Source of the DNA: Amycolatopsis lexingtonensis
Lineage (GTDB): Bacteria > Actinomycetota > Actinomycetes > Mycobacteriales > Pseudonocardiaceae
Direction of reading: 5' to 3'
NCBI RefSeq assembly: GCF_014873755.1
Contig: NZ_JADBEG010000001.1
Location: 5,377,501-5,441,500 of the forward strand
DNA length: 64,000 nt
Shown here: positions 56,203 to 64,000 of the stretch, one piece after another
Layout of the letters: each line of letters starts with the position of its first letter
Numbering within the stretch: position 1 is the first letter of the stretch
The notes under the pieces: generated by a model
The model's database searches: none
What the model saw: only the letters and a program-made list of their open reading frames with translations
Told to the model about the DNA's origin: nothing
Position numbers and translations under genes: made by a program

Positions 56203-57203
56203 GGAACATCATCGCCCCGCTGCTCAAGAGCATCATCTTCATCGCCGTCACGGCGATCGCGACGACGCTGCTGGCCGTGTCCATCACGAACACCGGAGTC
56301 GGCGCCTCCGAGCGCTACACCGCGAAGTTCCTCGACGCGACTTCGCTCAACGTCGGCGACGACGTCCGCATCTCCGGTGTCCGCGTCGGCCAGGTCGAGT
56401 CCCTCGACATCAGCGACCACAACCGGGCATTGGTCGCGTTCTCCCTCGACCAGGGACGGCGGCTGCCCGCCGACGTGAAGGCGGTCATCAAGTACCGCAA
56501 CATGGTCGGCCAGCGCTACATCGCGCTGGAGCGCGGGAGCACCGCGACCCGGGAGCAGTTGCCCGAGGGCGGGGAGATCCCGCTGGAGCGCACGACCCCG
56601 GCGCTGGACCTGACCGACCTGTTCAACGGCTTCAAGCCGCTGTTCCAGGCGCTGTCGCCGAACGACGTCAACGAGCTGTCCGGCGAGATCGTCCAGGTGC
56701 TGCAGGGCGAAGGCGGCACCGTCGAAAGCCTGCTCGCGCACACCGGTTCGCTGACCACCACCCTCGCCGGGCGCGACAAGGTGATCGGCGAGGTGATCGG
56801 GAACCTGAACTCGGTGCTGAAGACGGTCAACGGCAAGGGCGACGCGCTGGCGAACCTCGTGTCGACCCTGCGGCAGCTGGTGTCCGGGCTGGCCGGCGAC
56901 CGCGCCGCGATCGGCGACGCGATCAGCGGGATCGGCGACCTCACGCGGTCCACCGCCGGGTTGTTCGAGCAGGCCCGGCCGCCGCTGAAGGACAGCATCG
57001 CCGGGCTGAAGGGCCTGGCCGGCGGCCTGGTCCAGAACCAGTCCGATGTGGACAGCTTCCTGACCAACCTGCCGGTGAAGTTCACCGAGATCGGCCGGGT
57101 GGCCTCCTACGGCTCGTGGATGAACTTCTTCCTCTGCCGCGCCACCCTGGTCACCACGCCGCCGCGCGGCGTGATCGTCCCGACGCCGAGGTGCGAGCCG
57201 TGA
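56199..57203 (+). CDS. mceB: MceB: Mce-family protein
   Basis: A 334-residue subunit with N-terminal anchor IIAPLLKSIIFIAVTAIATT, MCE domain (NVGDDVRISGVRVGQVESL near 51-69) and alpha-helical needle domain. GTG start overlaps the mceA stop (GTGA). Ends in a Cys-containing tail (FFLCRATLV, PTPRCEP). Confidence 0.9.
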   Translation: MRNIIAPLLKSIIFIAVTAIATTLLAVSITNTGVGASERYTAKFLDATSLNVGDDVRISGVRVGQVESLDISDHNRALVAFSLDQGRRLPADVKAVIKYRNMVGQRYIALERGSTATREQLPEGGEIPLERTTPALDLTDLFNGFKPLFQALSPNDVNELSGEIVQVLQGEGGTVESLLAHTGSLTTTLAGRDKVIGEVIGNLNSVLKTVNGKGDALANLVSTLRQLVSGLAGDRAAIGDAISGIGDLTRSTAGLFEQARPPLKDSIAGLKGLAGGLVQNQSDVDSFLTNLPVKFTEIGRVASYGSWMNFFLCRATLVTTPPRGVIVPTPRCEP

Positions 57204-58192
57204 AGTCCTTCAAGGAGCGCAATCCGATCGTCCTCGGCGCGATCGGCAGCGTCGCGCTTGCCGCGCTGCTGACCGTCACGTTCAACTACGACAACCTGCC
57301 GATCGTCGGCGGCGGCACGACCTACGAGGCCGAGTTCTCCGAGGCCGCCGGCCTGCAGGCGGACGACGAGGTCCGGGTCGCCGGCATCAAGGTCGGCGAG
57401 GTCCGCGACGTCGCGCTGGCCGACGACCACGTCCTCGTCACCTTCCGGGTCAAGAACGCCTGGATCGGCGACCGGACCTCGGCCGAGATCAAGATCAAGA
57501 CGTTGCTGGGCCGCAAGTTCCTCGCGCTGAACCCGACCGGCGACGACGTCCAGGACCCGGACCGGCCGATCCCGCGGTCCCGGACGGTCACGCCCTACGA
57601 CGTCACCGACGCCTTCAACGGGCTGGCCGACACCGTCGGCGCGATCGACACCAAGCAGCTCGCGGACAGCTTCACGACGTTGTCGGACACCTTCCGCAAC
57701 TCCCCCGAGCACGTCCGCAGCGCGCTCGACGGGCTTTCCCGGCTCTCGCAGACAGTGTCCAGCCGCGACAGCCAGATCGCCGAGCTGCTCGCGAACGCGC
57801 GGCAGCTGACCACGACGCTGGCGAACTCGAACGACGACTTCGAGAAGCTCATCGACGACGGGAACCTCTTGCTCACCGAGCTCAACCGGCGCCGCGACGC
57901 GATCCACGACCTGCTGACCGGCTCGGCGCGGCTGGCCGAGCAGCTCCAGGGGCTGGTGAAGGACAACGCCGAGCAGCTCCGGCCCGCGCTGCAGTCGCTG
58001 AGCCAGGTGACCGACCTGCTCAAGCGGCAGAACGACAACCTGACCAAGGGCCTGCAGCTGGCCGGGCCGTACTTCCGGGTGGTCACCAACACGACCGGCA
58101 ACGGCCGCTGGATCGACGCCTACCTCTGCGGGCTGATCCCGGAGAACCACGACCCGTGCACCGTGCCGAAGAACCCGGGAGGGACGAAGTGA
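57200..58192 (+). CDS. mceC: MceC: Mce-family protein
   Basis: A 330-residue subunit: anchor ERNPIVLGAIGSVALAALLT, MCE domain (DDEVRVAGIKVGEVRDVAL near 54-72), needle helix and C-terminal Cys pair (AYLCGLIPENHDPC). GTG start overlapping the mceB stop by GTGA. Part of the same hetero-hexamer. Confidence 0.9.
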   Translation: MKSFKERNPIVLGAIGSVALAALLTVTFNYDNLPIVGGGTTYEAEFSEAAGLQADDEVRVAGIKVGEVRDVALADDHVLVTFRVKNAWIGDRTSAEIKIKTLLGRKFLALNPTGDDVQDPDRPIPRSRTVTPYDVTDAFNGLADTVGAIDTKQLADSFTTLSDTFRNSPEHVRSALDGLSRLSQTVSSRDSQIAELLANARQLTTTLANSNDDFEKLIDDGNLLLTELNRRRDAIHDLLTGSARLAEQLQGLVKDNAEQLRPALQSLSQVTDLLKRQNDNLTKGLQLAGPYFRVVTNTTGNGRWIDAYLCGLIPENHDPCTVPKNPGGTK

Positions 58193-59223
58193 GCGCGCTG
58201 ACGACCACCCGCGCCGGTGTCCTCACGAGCCGGTTCATCGCCGCCGCCCTGCTGCTCGCCCTCGTCGTGACGGCCGCGCTGTGGTGGGTGTTCTCCGGCA
58301 GCGGGCAGCACCACGTGACCGCCTTCTTCACCCGCGCGGTCGGGGTCTACGCCGGGTCCGACGTCCGGGTGCTCGGCGTCCGGATCGGCCAGGTCGACGC
58401 GGTCACCCCGCGCGGCGAGCAGGTGCAGGTGGACATGACGGTCGACGGCTCGGTCGGCATCGCCGAGGACACCACGGTCCTGGTGATCGCGCCCAGCGTC
58501 GTCGCCGACCGGTACGTCCAGTTCGCCAAGCCGGCCCGCGGCGGGCCGCGGCTGCCGGACGGCGCGTCGATCCCGGTGCGGCGCACCGCGACCCCGGTGG
58601 AACTCGACCAGCTCTACGCCAGCCTCGACTCGCTGTCGAAGGCGCTCGGCCCCAACGGCGCCAACTCCCAGGGCGCGCTGTCGGACCTGCTCAAGACCGG
58701 CGCGCAGAACCTGCAGGGCAACGGCCGCGCGTTCAACGACAGCGTGCGCAACTTCGCGCAGCTGGCGCGCACGCTGGCCGGGAACTCGGGCGACCTGTTC
58801 GGCACGGTCGACGAACTCCAGCAGTTCACCACCATGCTGGCCACCAACGACCAGCAGGTCGGCACCGTCAACCAGCAGCTGTCGCAGATCTCGGGCACCC
58901 TGGCCGCCAACAGCGGCGAGCTGGCGAAGGCCCTCGACGGCCTCGGCCACGCGCTCGCCGATGTCCAGGCGTTCATCCGGGACAACCGCGGCGCGCTCAA
59001 GTCCAATGTGGACAACCTGGTGACGACCACCCGGACGCTCGTCGAACAGCGCGCTTCGCTGGCCGGCACGATCGACGCCGTCCCGCTGGCGGTGACGAAC
59101 GTGCTCAACGCGGTCGACCCGAAGACCGGGCGGCTGCTCGGGCGCGAGAACCCCGACTACTACCTCACCGCGCTGCCGCTGCCGGTCACCGGCGACGTCT
59201 ACACCAACGGGGGTGGGCGGTGA
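58189..59223 (+). CDS. mceD: MceD: Mce-family protein
   Basis: A 344-residue subunit with anchor FIAAALLLALVVTAALWWVF, MCE domain (YAGSDVRVLGVRIGQVDAV near 54-72) and a long Gln/Asn-rich helical region. GTG start overlapping the mceC stop by GTGA. No C-terminal proline tail, unlike some MceD proteins. Confidence 0.9.
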   Translation: MSALTTTRAGVLTSRFIAAALLLALVVTAALWWVFSGSGQHHVTAFFTRAVGVYAGSDVRVLGVRIGQVDAVTPRGEQVQVDMTVDGSVGIAEDTTVLVIAPSVVADRYVQFAKPARGGPRLPDGASIPVRRTATPVELDQLYASLDSLSKALGPNGANSQGALSDLLKTGAQNLQGNGRAFNDSVRNFAQLARTLAGNSGDLFGTVDELQQFTTMLATNDQQVGTVNQQLSQISGTLAANSGELAKALDGLGHALADVQAFIRDNRGALKSNVDNLVTTTRTLVEQRASLAGTIDAVPLAVTNVLNAVDPKTGRLLGRENPDYYLTALPLPVTGDVYTNGGGR

Positions 59224-60281
59224 AACGGGTCCTCGCCACCGCGGCCGTCGGGTGCCTGCTGCTCGCGGGCTGCTCGTCGGGCGAGTTCAAGGGTGTCTAC
59301 GACCTGCCGCTGCCCGGCGGCGCCGACGTCGGCGACCACCCGTACTCGGTCACCGTGCAGTTCGCGGACGTGCTCGACCTGGTGCCGCAGGCCGCGGTGA
59401 AGGTCGGCGACGTCCCGGTCGGGCGGGTGCGCGAGATCCGGCTGGGCGGCGACGGCTGGACGGCCGAAACCGTGCTGGAGGTCAACGGCGACGTCGTGCT
59501 GCCCGCCAACGCGATCGCGCGGCTGCGCCAGTCCAGCCTGCTCGGCGAGAAGTTCGTCGAGCTGGCCCCGCCGGACGGCTCGCCGCCGGGTGCCGGGACC
59601 GCGCGGCTGGCGGACAAGGCCACGATCACCGTGGACCGCACCAACCGCAACCCCGAGTTCGAAGAGATCTTCGGCGCGCTTTCGCTGCTGCTCAACGGCG
59701 GCGGCATCGGGCAGCTGCAGACGATCAACCGCGAGCTGTCCAAGGTGATGGACGGCAACGAGGAGCAGATCCGCTCGTTCCTGTCCGGGGTCAACACCCT
59801 GATGACGGATCTGGACGCGCACCGCTCGGACATCACCGAAGCCCTCGACGGCATGAACCGGCTGTCGGCGACGCTCGCGAACCGCCACAGCCAGGTCTCC
59901 GGCGCCCTGACCGACCTGACGCCGGGGCTGCAGTCGCTCAGCGACCAGCGCACCCAGCTCGTCTCGATGCTGCAGGCGCTCGACCGGCTCTCGACCGTGG
60001 CCACCGACGTCGTCGACCGCAGCCGCGACGACATGGTCGCCGACCTGCGGGCGCTCGCGCCGATCCTGGGGCAGCTGGCCGCGGCCGGCGAAAACCTGCC
60101 GCAGTCGCTGCAGCTGCTGCCGACGTTCCCGTTCCCGGACTCGGTGCTCCCCGCGGTGAAGGGCGACTACATCAACACCTTCGCCAGGATGATCCCGGCG
60201 CCCGGCGTGCCGCTGCCCCCGCCCGGCGAGGGCGTGCCGCCGGGGCTGCCGCCGCTCCCGCTCCCCTCGGGAGGCCAGTGA
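59220..60281 (+). CDS. mceE: MceE: Mce-family lipoprotein
   Basis: A 353-residue subunit and the only lipoprotein of the set: lipobox LLLAGC at about residues 13-18 marks Cys18 for lipidation. MCE domain follows (AAVKVGDVPVGRVREIRLG near 59-77), and the tail is a Pro-rich segment from about 325. LprK-type position in the operon. GTG start overlaps the mceD stop. Confidence 0.92.
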   Translation: MKRVLATAAVGCLLLAGCSSGEFKGVYDLPLPGGADVGDHPYSVTVQFADVLDLVPQAAVKVGDVPVGRVREIRLGGDGWTAETVLEVNGDVVLPANAIARLRQSSLLGEKFVELAPPDGSPPGAGTARLADKATITVDRTNRNPEFEEIFGALSLLLNGGGIGQLQTINRELSKVMDGNEEQIRSFLSGVNTLMTDLDAHRSDITEALDGMNRLSATLANRHSQVSGALTDLTPGLQSLSDQRTQLVSMLQALDRLSTVATDVVDRSRDDMVADLRALAPILGQLAAAGENLPQSLQLLPTFPFPDSVLPAVKGDYINTFARMIPAPGVPLPPPGEGVPPGLPPLPLPSGGQ

Positions 60282-61477
60282 TGCTTACCCGCAGAGTCCG
60301 GATCCAGGTGGTCCTGTTCATCGTGATCGCGCTGGCCACGACGGCGTTCGTCGGCGCGAACTACGCCGGTCTCGGCCGGCTGTTCGGCTCCGGCAGCTAC
60401 ACGGTCAAGCTCGAGCTGGCCGAAGGCGGCGGGCTGTTCACGAACGGCGAGGTGACCTACCGCGGCGTCGCCGTCGGCCGCGTCGGCGAACTGCGGCTCA
60501 CCCTCACCGGGACCGAAGCCGACCTGCTGATCGACGACGGCGCCCCGCCCATCCCGGCGGATTCGAAAGCCGTGGTGGCGAACCGGTCGGCGGTCGGCGA
60601 GCAGTACGTCGACCTGCAGCCGCGCACGTCGGGCGGGCCGTTCCTGACCGGGGACTCGGTCATCCAGCGCGAGTCGACCACCCTGCCGCTGCCGGTGAAC
60701 AGCCTGCTGACCGACCTGGACTCGTTCACGGCATCGGTGCCGACGCAGGACCTGCGCACGGTGGTGGACGAGCTCGACGACGCCCTGCGCGGCGCGGGCC
60801 CGGACCTGCAGACGCTGATGGATTCGGCGACGACGTTCACCCAGGAGGCGAGCGCGCACCTGCCGCAGACGTCGAAGCTGATCGGCGACGGCGCGACGGT
60901 GCTGCGCACGCAGGTCGACTCGTCGGCGGAGTGGCGCTCGTTCAGCGGCAACGCCCGCGTGTTCGCCCAGCAGCTGGCCAAGTCCGACGGTGACCTGAGG
61001 CGCCTGATCGCGACCGCGCCCCCGGCGGCGACGGAGCTTTCGTCGCTGCTGAAGGAGAACGACCCGGGCCTGCCGATCGTGCTGGCCAACCTGCTGACGA
61101 CGGCGCGGGTGTTCGGCACCCGCACCGCGGCGGAGGAGACGCTGCTGGCGAACGTCCCCCGCGCGGTGGCGGCGGTCGGCTCGGCCATCGACAACGATCG
61201 GCACGAGCTGCGGATGGGCCTGGTGCTGAACTTCAACAACCCGCCTTCGTGCCTGCAGGGCTACGAGGACACCCCGCACCGGTCGAGCCGGGACCTTTCG
61301 CCGTTGCCGCTGAACACCGACGCGGCGTGCACGCTGCCGTACGGCAACGAGAGCTCGGTGCGCGGCACGCAGAACGCGCCGCACCCGCCGGTCCCGGACG
61401 CGGTGCCGGTGGGCCCGCTGACGATCGGCACGCAGGCGACGAACACGACCATGGAGGAGATGCTGTGGCTGCGCTGA
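60281..61477 (+). CDS. mceF: MceF: Mce-family protein
   Basis: A 398-residue last MCE subunit with anchor IQVVLFIVIALATTAFVGAN, MCE domain (LFTNGEVTYRGVAVGRVGEL near 51-70) and helical region. The C-terminus ends EEMLWLR and its coding sequence contains the GGAGGAG used by the next gene. ATG overlaps the mceE stop by one base. Confidence 0.92.
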   Translation: MLTRRVRIQVVLFIVIALATTAFVGANYAGLGRLFGSGSYTVKLELAEGGGLFTNGEVTYRGVAVGRVGELRLTLTGTEADLLIDDGAPPIPADSKAVVANRSAVGEQYVDLQPRTSGGPFLTGDSVIQRESTTLPLPVNSLLTDLDSFTASVPTQDLRTVVDELDDALRGAGPDLQTLMDSATTFTQEASAHLPQTSKLIGDGATVLRTQVDSSAEWRSFSGNARVFAQQLAKSDGDLRRLIATAPPAATELSSLLKENDPGLPIVLANLLTTARVFGTRTAAEETLLANVPRAVAAVGSAIDNDRHELRMGLVLNFNNPPSCLQGYEDTPHRSSRDLSPLPLNTDAACTLPYGNESSVRGTQNAPHPPVPDAVPVGPLTIGTQATNTTMEEMLWLR

Positions 61478-61968
61478 AGCCGATGGCGGCGGCGGTCTCC
61501 CTGGCCGCGGCGGTGTTCGCGGGCTGGTCCGGCTGGTCCTGGTACGCGGCGGCCCACGAACCGGCGGTGACCTACGGTGCTGCCCGCGACGAGGCACTGG
61601 CGAGCGGCCGGACGCTGGTGGCGGAACTCAACAGCCTGGACTACCACGACGTCGACGGCGGGCTGGCGCGGTGGCTGTCGGCGTCGACGGGTCCGCTGCA
61701 CGATCAGCTGGCCCGGACGGACGCGCAGACGAAGCAGGCGCTGGCGGCGAACTCGACGGTGTCGACGGGACGGGTTCTGGACGCGGCGGTGAGCGAGCTG
61801 GACGAGCACGCGGGGACGGCGAAGCTGCTGGCCTCGGTGGAGATCACGATGGCGAAGCAGGGAGCGGCCCCGGCGGTGAAGCGCAACCGGTTCGCTGCGG
61901 CACTGGCACGGACGGCGGACGGGTGGAAGCTGAGCGCGCTCGACCAGCTGGCGGTGGGGAGCCGATGA
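61465..61968 (+). CDS. Mce-associated membrane protein 1
   Basis: A 167-residue Mam-type protein with one N-terminal membrane helix (about 5-25) and an extracytoplasmic domain with the NTF2-like fold expected of Mce-associated proteins. GTG start overlaps mceF by 13 bases, with GGAGGAG 8 bases upstream. Such proteins stabilise the Mce complex. Confidence 0.82.
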   Translation: MAALKPMAAAVSLAAAVFAGWSGWSWYAAAHEPAVTYGAARDEALASGRTLVAELNSLDYHDVDGGLARWLSASTGPLHDQLARTDAQTKQALAANSTVSTGRVLDAAVSELDEHAGTAKLLASVEITMAKQGAAPAVKRNRFAAALARTADGWKLSALDQLAVGSR

Positions 61969-62636
61969 ACCGCGCGAAGACGGTGGACGAGGTGGAGAAC
62001 GAGGACCTCGAACGCGGCCCGGACGCAGCCGAGCAGCCGGTCGCAGTCACGATCAGTGAGGAGGCGGGCGAGCCGGAACTCGACGAGTCCGAAACCGAAG
62101 CAGCCGAGCCCGTCCCTGCCAAGACCCGCCCGGTCTGGCTCCGGCTCCCCGCCCTCCTCCTCGCCGCCGCCGTCGTCCTCACCGGCGCCGGCACCTGGTT
62201 CACCGTCGAAGCCCACTCCGCCGCCGCCACCTCCGCCGCGGCCAACCTCGCGCTCACCGATGTCGGTGCCACCGCCGATGTCACCTCCGCGATCACCCTC
62301 GCCGTGAACCGGATCTTCTCCTATTCCTACGATCGGACCGACGTCACCGAAAAGGCCGCCGCCGCGGTGCTGCGCGGTGCCGCCAAGGATTCGTACGACA
62401 AGCTCTTCGCCCAGGTGCGGCAGAAAGCGCCCGAGCAGAAACTCGTCCTCACTTCGCGCGTTTCGGCTATCGCCGTCCAGGAACTCCGGGACAATCACGC
62501 GCGGTTACTCGTCTTTCTCGATCAATCAGCCGTACGGGCCGACAACAATGCGACCGACAACGCGGCGGCGCAGCTTTCCGTGACCGCCGAACGCACCGGC
62601 GGCACGTGGACGATAACCGCACTCGAACCGCGCTGA
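61965..62636 (+). CDS. Mce-associated membrane protein 2
   Basis: A 223-residue Mam-type protein: an acidic cytoplasmic N-terminus (about 1-55), one membrane helix (LRLPALLLAAAVVLTGAGTW near 59-78) and an NTF2-like extracytoplasmic domain (VTSAITLAVNRIFSYSYD onwards, ending GGTWTITALEPR). It overlaps the previous gene by 4 bases and ends the tightly coupled part of the operon. Confidence 0.85.
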   Translation: MNRAKTVDEVENEDLERGPDAAEQPVAVTISEEAGEPELDESETEAAEPVPAKTRPVWLRLPALLLAAAVVLTGAGTWFTVEAHSAAATSAAANLALTDVGATADVTSAITLAVNRIFSYSYDRTDVTEKAAAAVLRGAAKDSYDKLFAQVRQKAPEQKLVLTSRVSAIAVQELRDNHARLLVFLDQSAVRADNNATDNAAAQLSVTAERTGGTWTITALEPR

Positions 62637-62704
62637 AACACCGAGCACTTCACCGTTTCCGGGAGCACCCGGGACGGACGGGAAAACGCAAAGGGAGAAC
62701 AACT

Positions 62705-63349
62705 ATGTCCGTGGCAACGCAGCTGAGGAGACTGGCCGTCCTCACGTCGGCGGCGGCACTCGTGCTGACCGGGGTCGCCGTGACCCCGGCGTCGGCCGAC
62801 GTCATCCCGATCCCCGTGTCCTACAAGGTGACCGGCAGCACCACGGTGAAGAAGACCGGCAGCACCATGAAGCTCGGCCCCGGCTCGCTCAAGGGCAACC
62901 TGCTCATCGACGACCAGACCGGGTCGGTCGGGCTCAGCGCGGACCTGGCGCTGCCGCCGTCGCAGGCCGACATTTCGCTGCTGGCGGGCATCTTCCGGAT
63001 CAAGGCCAAGGTCAAGGTCATCCCGCTCGGCCCGGCCACCGGCACCATCGCCGACGGCAACCTGGTCACGAAGGCCAAGGCCAACATGCAGATCTACGAC
63101 ATCTGGGCCGGCCCGATCGTGCCGATCTTCCCGCTGCCGACCGTGCCGGGCAGCTGCACGACGAAGACCCCGCTCGACCTGACGCTGTCCGCGCAGAACA
63201 TCGACATCACCGCGCCGGCCATCACGGTGACCGGGACCTACACCATCCCCGAGTTCTCCAACTGCTTCATCGCCGACATCGCGCTCGGCGCCCTGGTTTC
63301 GGGGCCGGGCAACACCATTTCGCTCGACCTGGCCAGCGACGCCACCTGA
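62705..63349 (+). CDS. Secreted protein of unknown function following the mce operon
   Basis: A 214-residue exported protein: signal peptide (about 1-31, cut after TPASA) and a beta-rich mature part with Val/Gly/Thr patterns (VSYKVTGSTTVKKTGSTMKL) and two cysteines, in PGSCTTK and FSNCFIAD, that may form a disulfide. No named family is recognised. AAGGGAG lies 7 bases before the ATG. It follows the Mce-associated gene by 68 bases on the same strand, and a strong shared hairpin comes after it, so it may be the last gene of the mce transcript and could be a lipid-binding periplasmic partner; that is inference. Confidence 0.75.
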   Translation: MSVATQLRRLAVLTSAAALVLTGVAVTPASADVIPIPVSYKVTGSTTVKKTGSTMKLGPGSLKGNLLIDDQTGSVGLSADLALPPSQADISLLAGIFRIKAKVKVIPLGPATGTIADGNLVTKAKANMQIYDIWAGPIVPIFPLPTVPGSCTTKTPLDLTLSAQNIDITAPAITVTGTYTIPEFSNCFIADIALGALVSGPGNTISLDLASDAT

Positions 63350-63357
63350 GCCTGACC

Positions 63358-63387
63358 CGGGTGGCGGGCCGTCAAGCCCGCCACCCG
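63358..63387. terminator. Bidirectional hairpin terminator
   Basis: A perfect 12-bp stem (CGGGTGGCGGGC / GCCCGCCACCCG) with a 6-base loop lies between the convergent 3' ends of the secreted-protein gene and the RCC1-repeat gene, 8 bases after the first stop and 5 bases from the second. Confidence 0.82.
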
Positions 63388-63392
63388 CCGGC

Positions 63393-64000
63393 TCAGCAGG
63401 GCGCGGCCGGGTCTTCCTTCAGCGCGAAGCTGTCGTTGTCCCCGGCCGAAACGGCGAACACCGGCCCGCACGAGAGCGGGGCCGTCTCCCCGACGAAGTT
63501 CGAGCCCCAGACCACGATGTCGCCGTTGGTCTTGTAGGCCACGTTGTGGTTGAACCCGGCGTCGATGCCCGCGACGTCCGACAGGGCCTCCGGCGGCACC
63601 TCGGTCTGGTGGAAGTTGTCGCGGCCCCACGCGTACACACGGCCCGCCTTCAGCGCCAGGCTGTGGTTGAACCCGGCCGAAACCGCGGTGACACCGGAAG
63701 AAAGCCCGGCCGGCACGGTCGTCTGGCCGTAGGTGTTGCTGCCCCAGGCCAGCACGCCGCCGTTCTTGAGCGCCAGGTTGTGGTCGCCACCGGCGGAAAT
63801 CGCGGTGACGCCGGACTGCGCCGACGCCGGCACGTCGGTCCGCGTTCCCCAGCTCACCACCAGCCCGCCTTGCTTGAGCGCCAGGCTGTGCATGTTGGAC
63901 GTCGAGATCGCGATCACGCCGCTCGACACCGACGCGGGCAGCGTGGTCTGGCCGTACCAGTTGTTTCCCCAGGCGATGACCTTGCCGCTCTTGAGCGCCA
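63393..64000 (-). CDS. RCC1-repeat protein, C-terminal part (5' end outside window)
   Basis: The last 200 or so residues of a protein built from RCC1-type propeller repeats of about 37-40 residues: units such as GVTAISAGGDHNLALKNGGV and VLAWGSNTYGQTTVPAGLS recur four to five times, ending in a Cys-containing tail (DPAAPC). The frame is open to the right edge, so the start lies beyond 64000. In actinobacteria such proteins are usually secreted, with unknown partners; the N-terminus that would show this is missing. Confidence 0.87.
   Translation of the reverse strand, partial: ALKSGKVIAWGNNWYGQTTLPASVSSGVIAISTSNMHSLALKQGGLVVSWGTRTDVPASAQSGVTAISAGGDHNLALKNGGVLAWGSNTYGQTTVPAGLSSGVTAVSAGFNHSLALKAGRVYAWGRDNFHQTEVPPEALSDVAGIDAGFNHNVAYKTNGDIVVWGSNFVGETAPLSCGPVFAVSAGDNDSFALKEDPAAPC

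Overview
The window is GC-rich (roughly 70 percent or more), densely coding actinobacterial chromosome. Gene content and local order point to the Pseudonocardiaceae, most likely an Amycolatopsis-like organism: a complete mce operon, a glnA4-type cluster in Mycobacterium tuberculosis order, a SepIVA-like septal protein beside yceD-rpmF-rnc, an EspR-like regulator and many GTG starts with strong Shine-Dalgarno sequences. This taxonomic call is an inference from sequence. I saw no rRNA, tRNA, CRISPR array, transposase or phage gene.

Layout. 1-16 kb is accessory metabolism and regulation: an MFS exporter cut by the window edge, an FAD reductase, a two-domain acyl-CoA reductase of the AcrA1 type, a polytopic membrane protein, a TetX-like monooxygenase, a MocR regulator, an O-methyltransferase, a class A PBP-like protein with a degenerate transpeptidase site, and a MarR / XRE / quinone oxidoreductase locus carrying three copies of one perfect palindromic operator. 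16-24.4 kb is a six-gene minus-strand operon gcvP-gcvT-gcvH-glyA-lipA-sdaA behind a tandem glycine riboswitch; it takes glycine through serine to pyruvate and makes the lipoyl cofactor for GcvH. 24.5-31 kb holds an HTH protein of unknown function, the glnA4-like / amidotransferase / aldehyde dehydrogenase / SDR cluster and a stress-type protein. 31-38 kb holds a hydrolase, a PadR/HAAS pair, an Lrp/SMP-30 divergent pair and an EspR-like / ImmA-IrrE-like / MAB_1171c-like trio.

38-45.3 kb is conserved housekeeping in mycobacterial-like order (mutM, rnc, rpmF, yceD, sepIVA, coaD, rsmD), interrupted by a secreted PL6-type polysaccharide lyase and by a secreted protein with two tandem RNase Sa-type domains. 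45.3-52.8 kb holds HelD, a 1259-residue HTH-STAND-TM-WD40 protein with 14 WD repeats, and a luciferase-like oxidoreductase. 53.3-63.4 kb is a full mce operon (two YrbE permeases, MceA-F, two Mce-associated proteins) followed by a small secreted protein. The window ends inside an RCC1-repeat protein.

The most novel signal is in the spacers. Two related vocabularies of palindromic intergenic elements recur: one built from 15-nt boxes TGAA-N7-TTCA, usually paired with 30-nt spacing, and one built from arms around CCAATGTGGC / GCCACATTGG with a GTGCGTCAGACGCAC centre. Arms vary between copies in a compensatory way, which suggests selection on structure or symmetry. No function is known to me for either.
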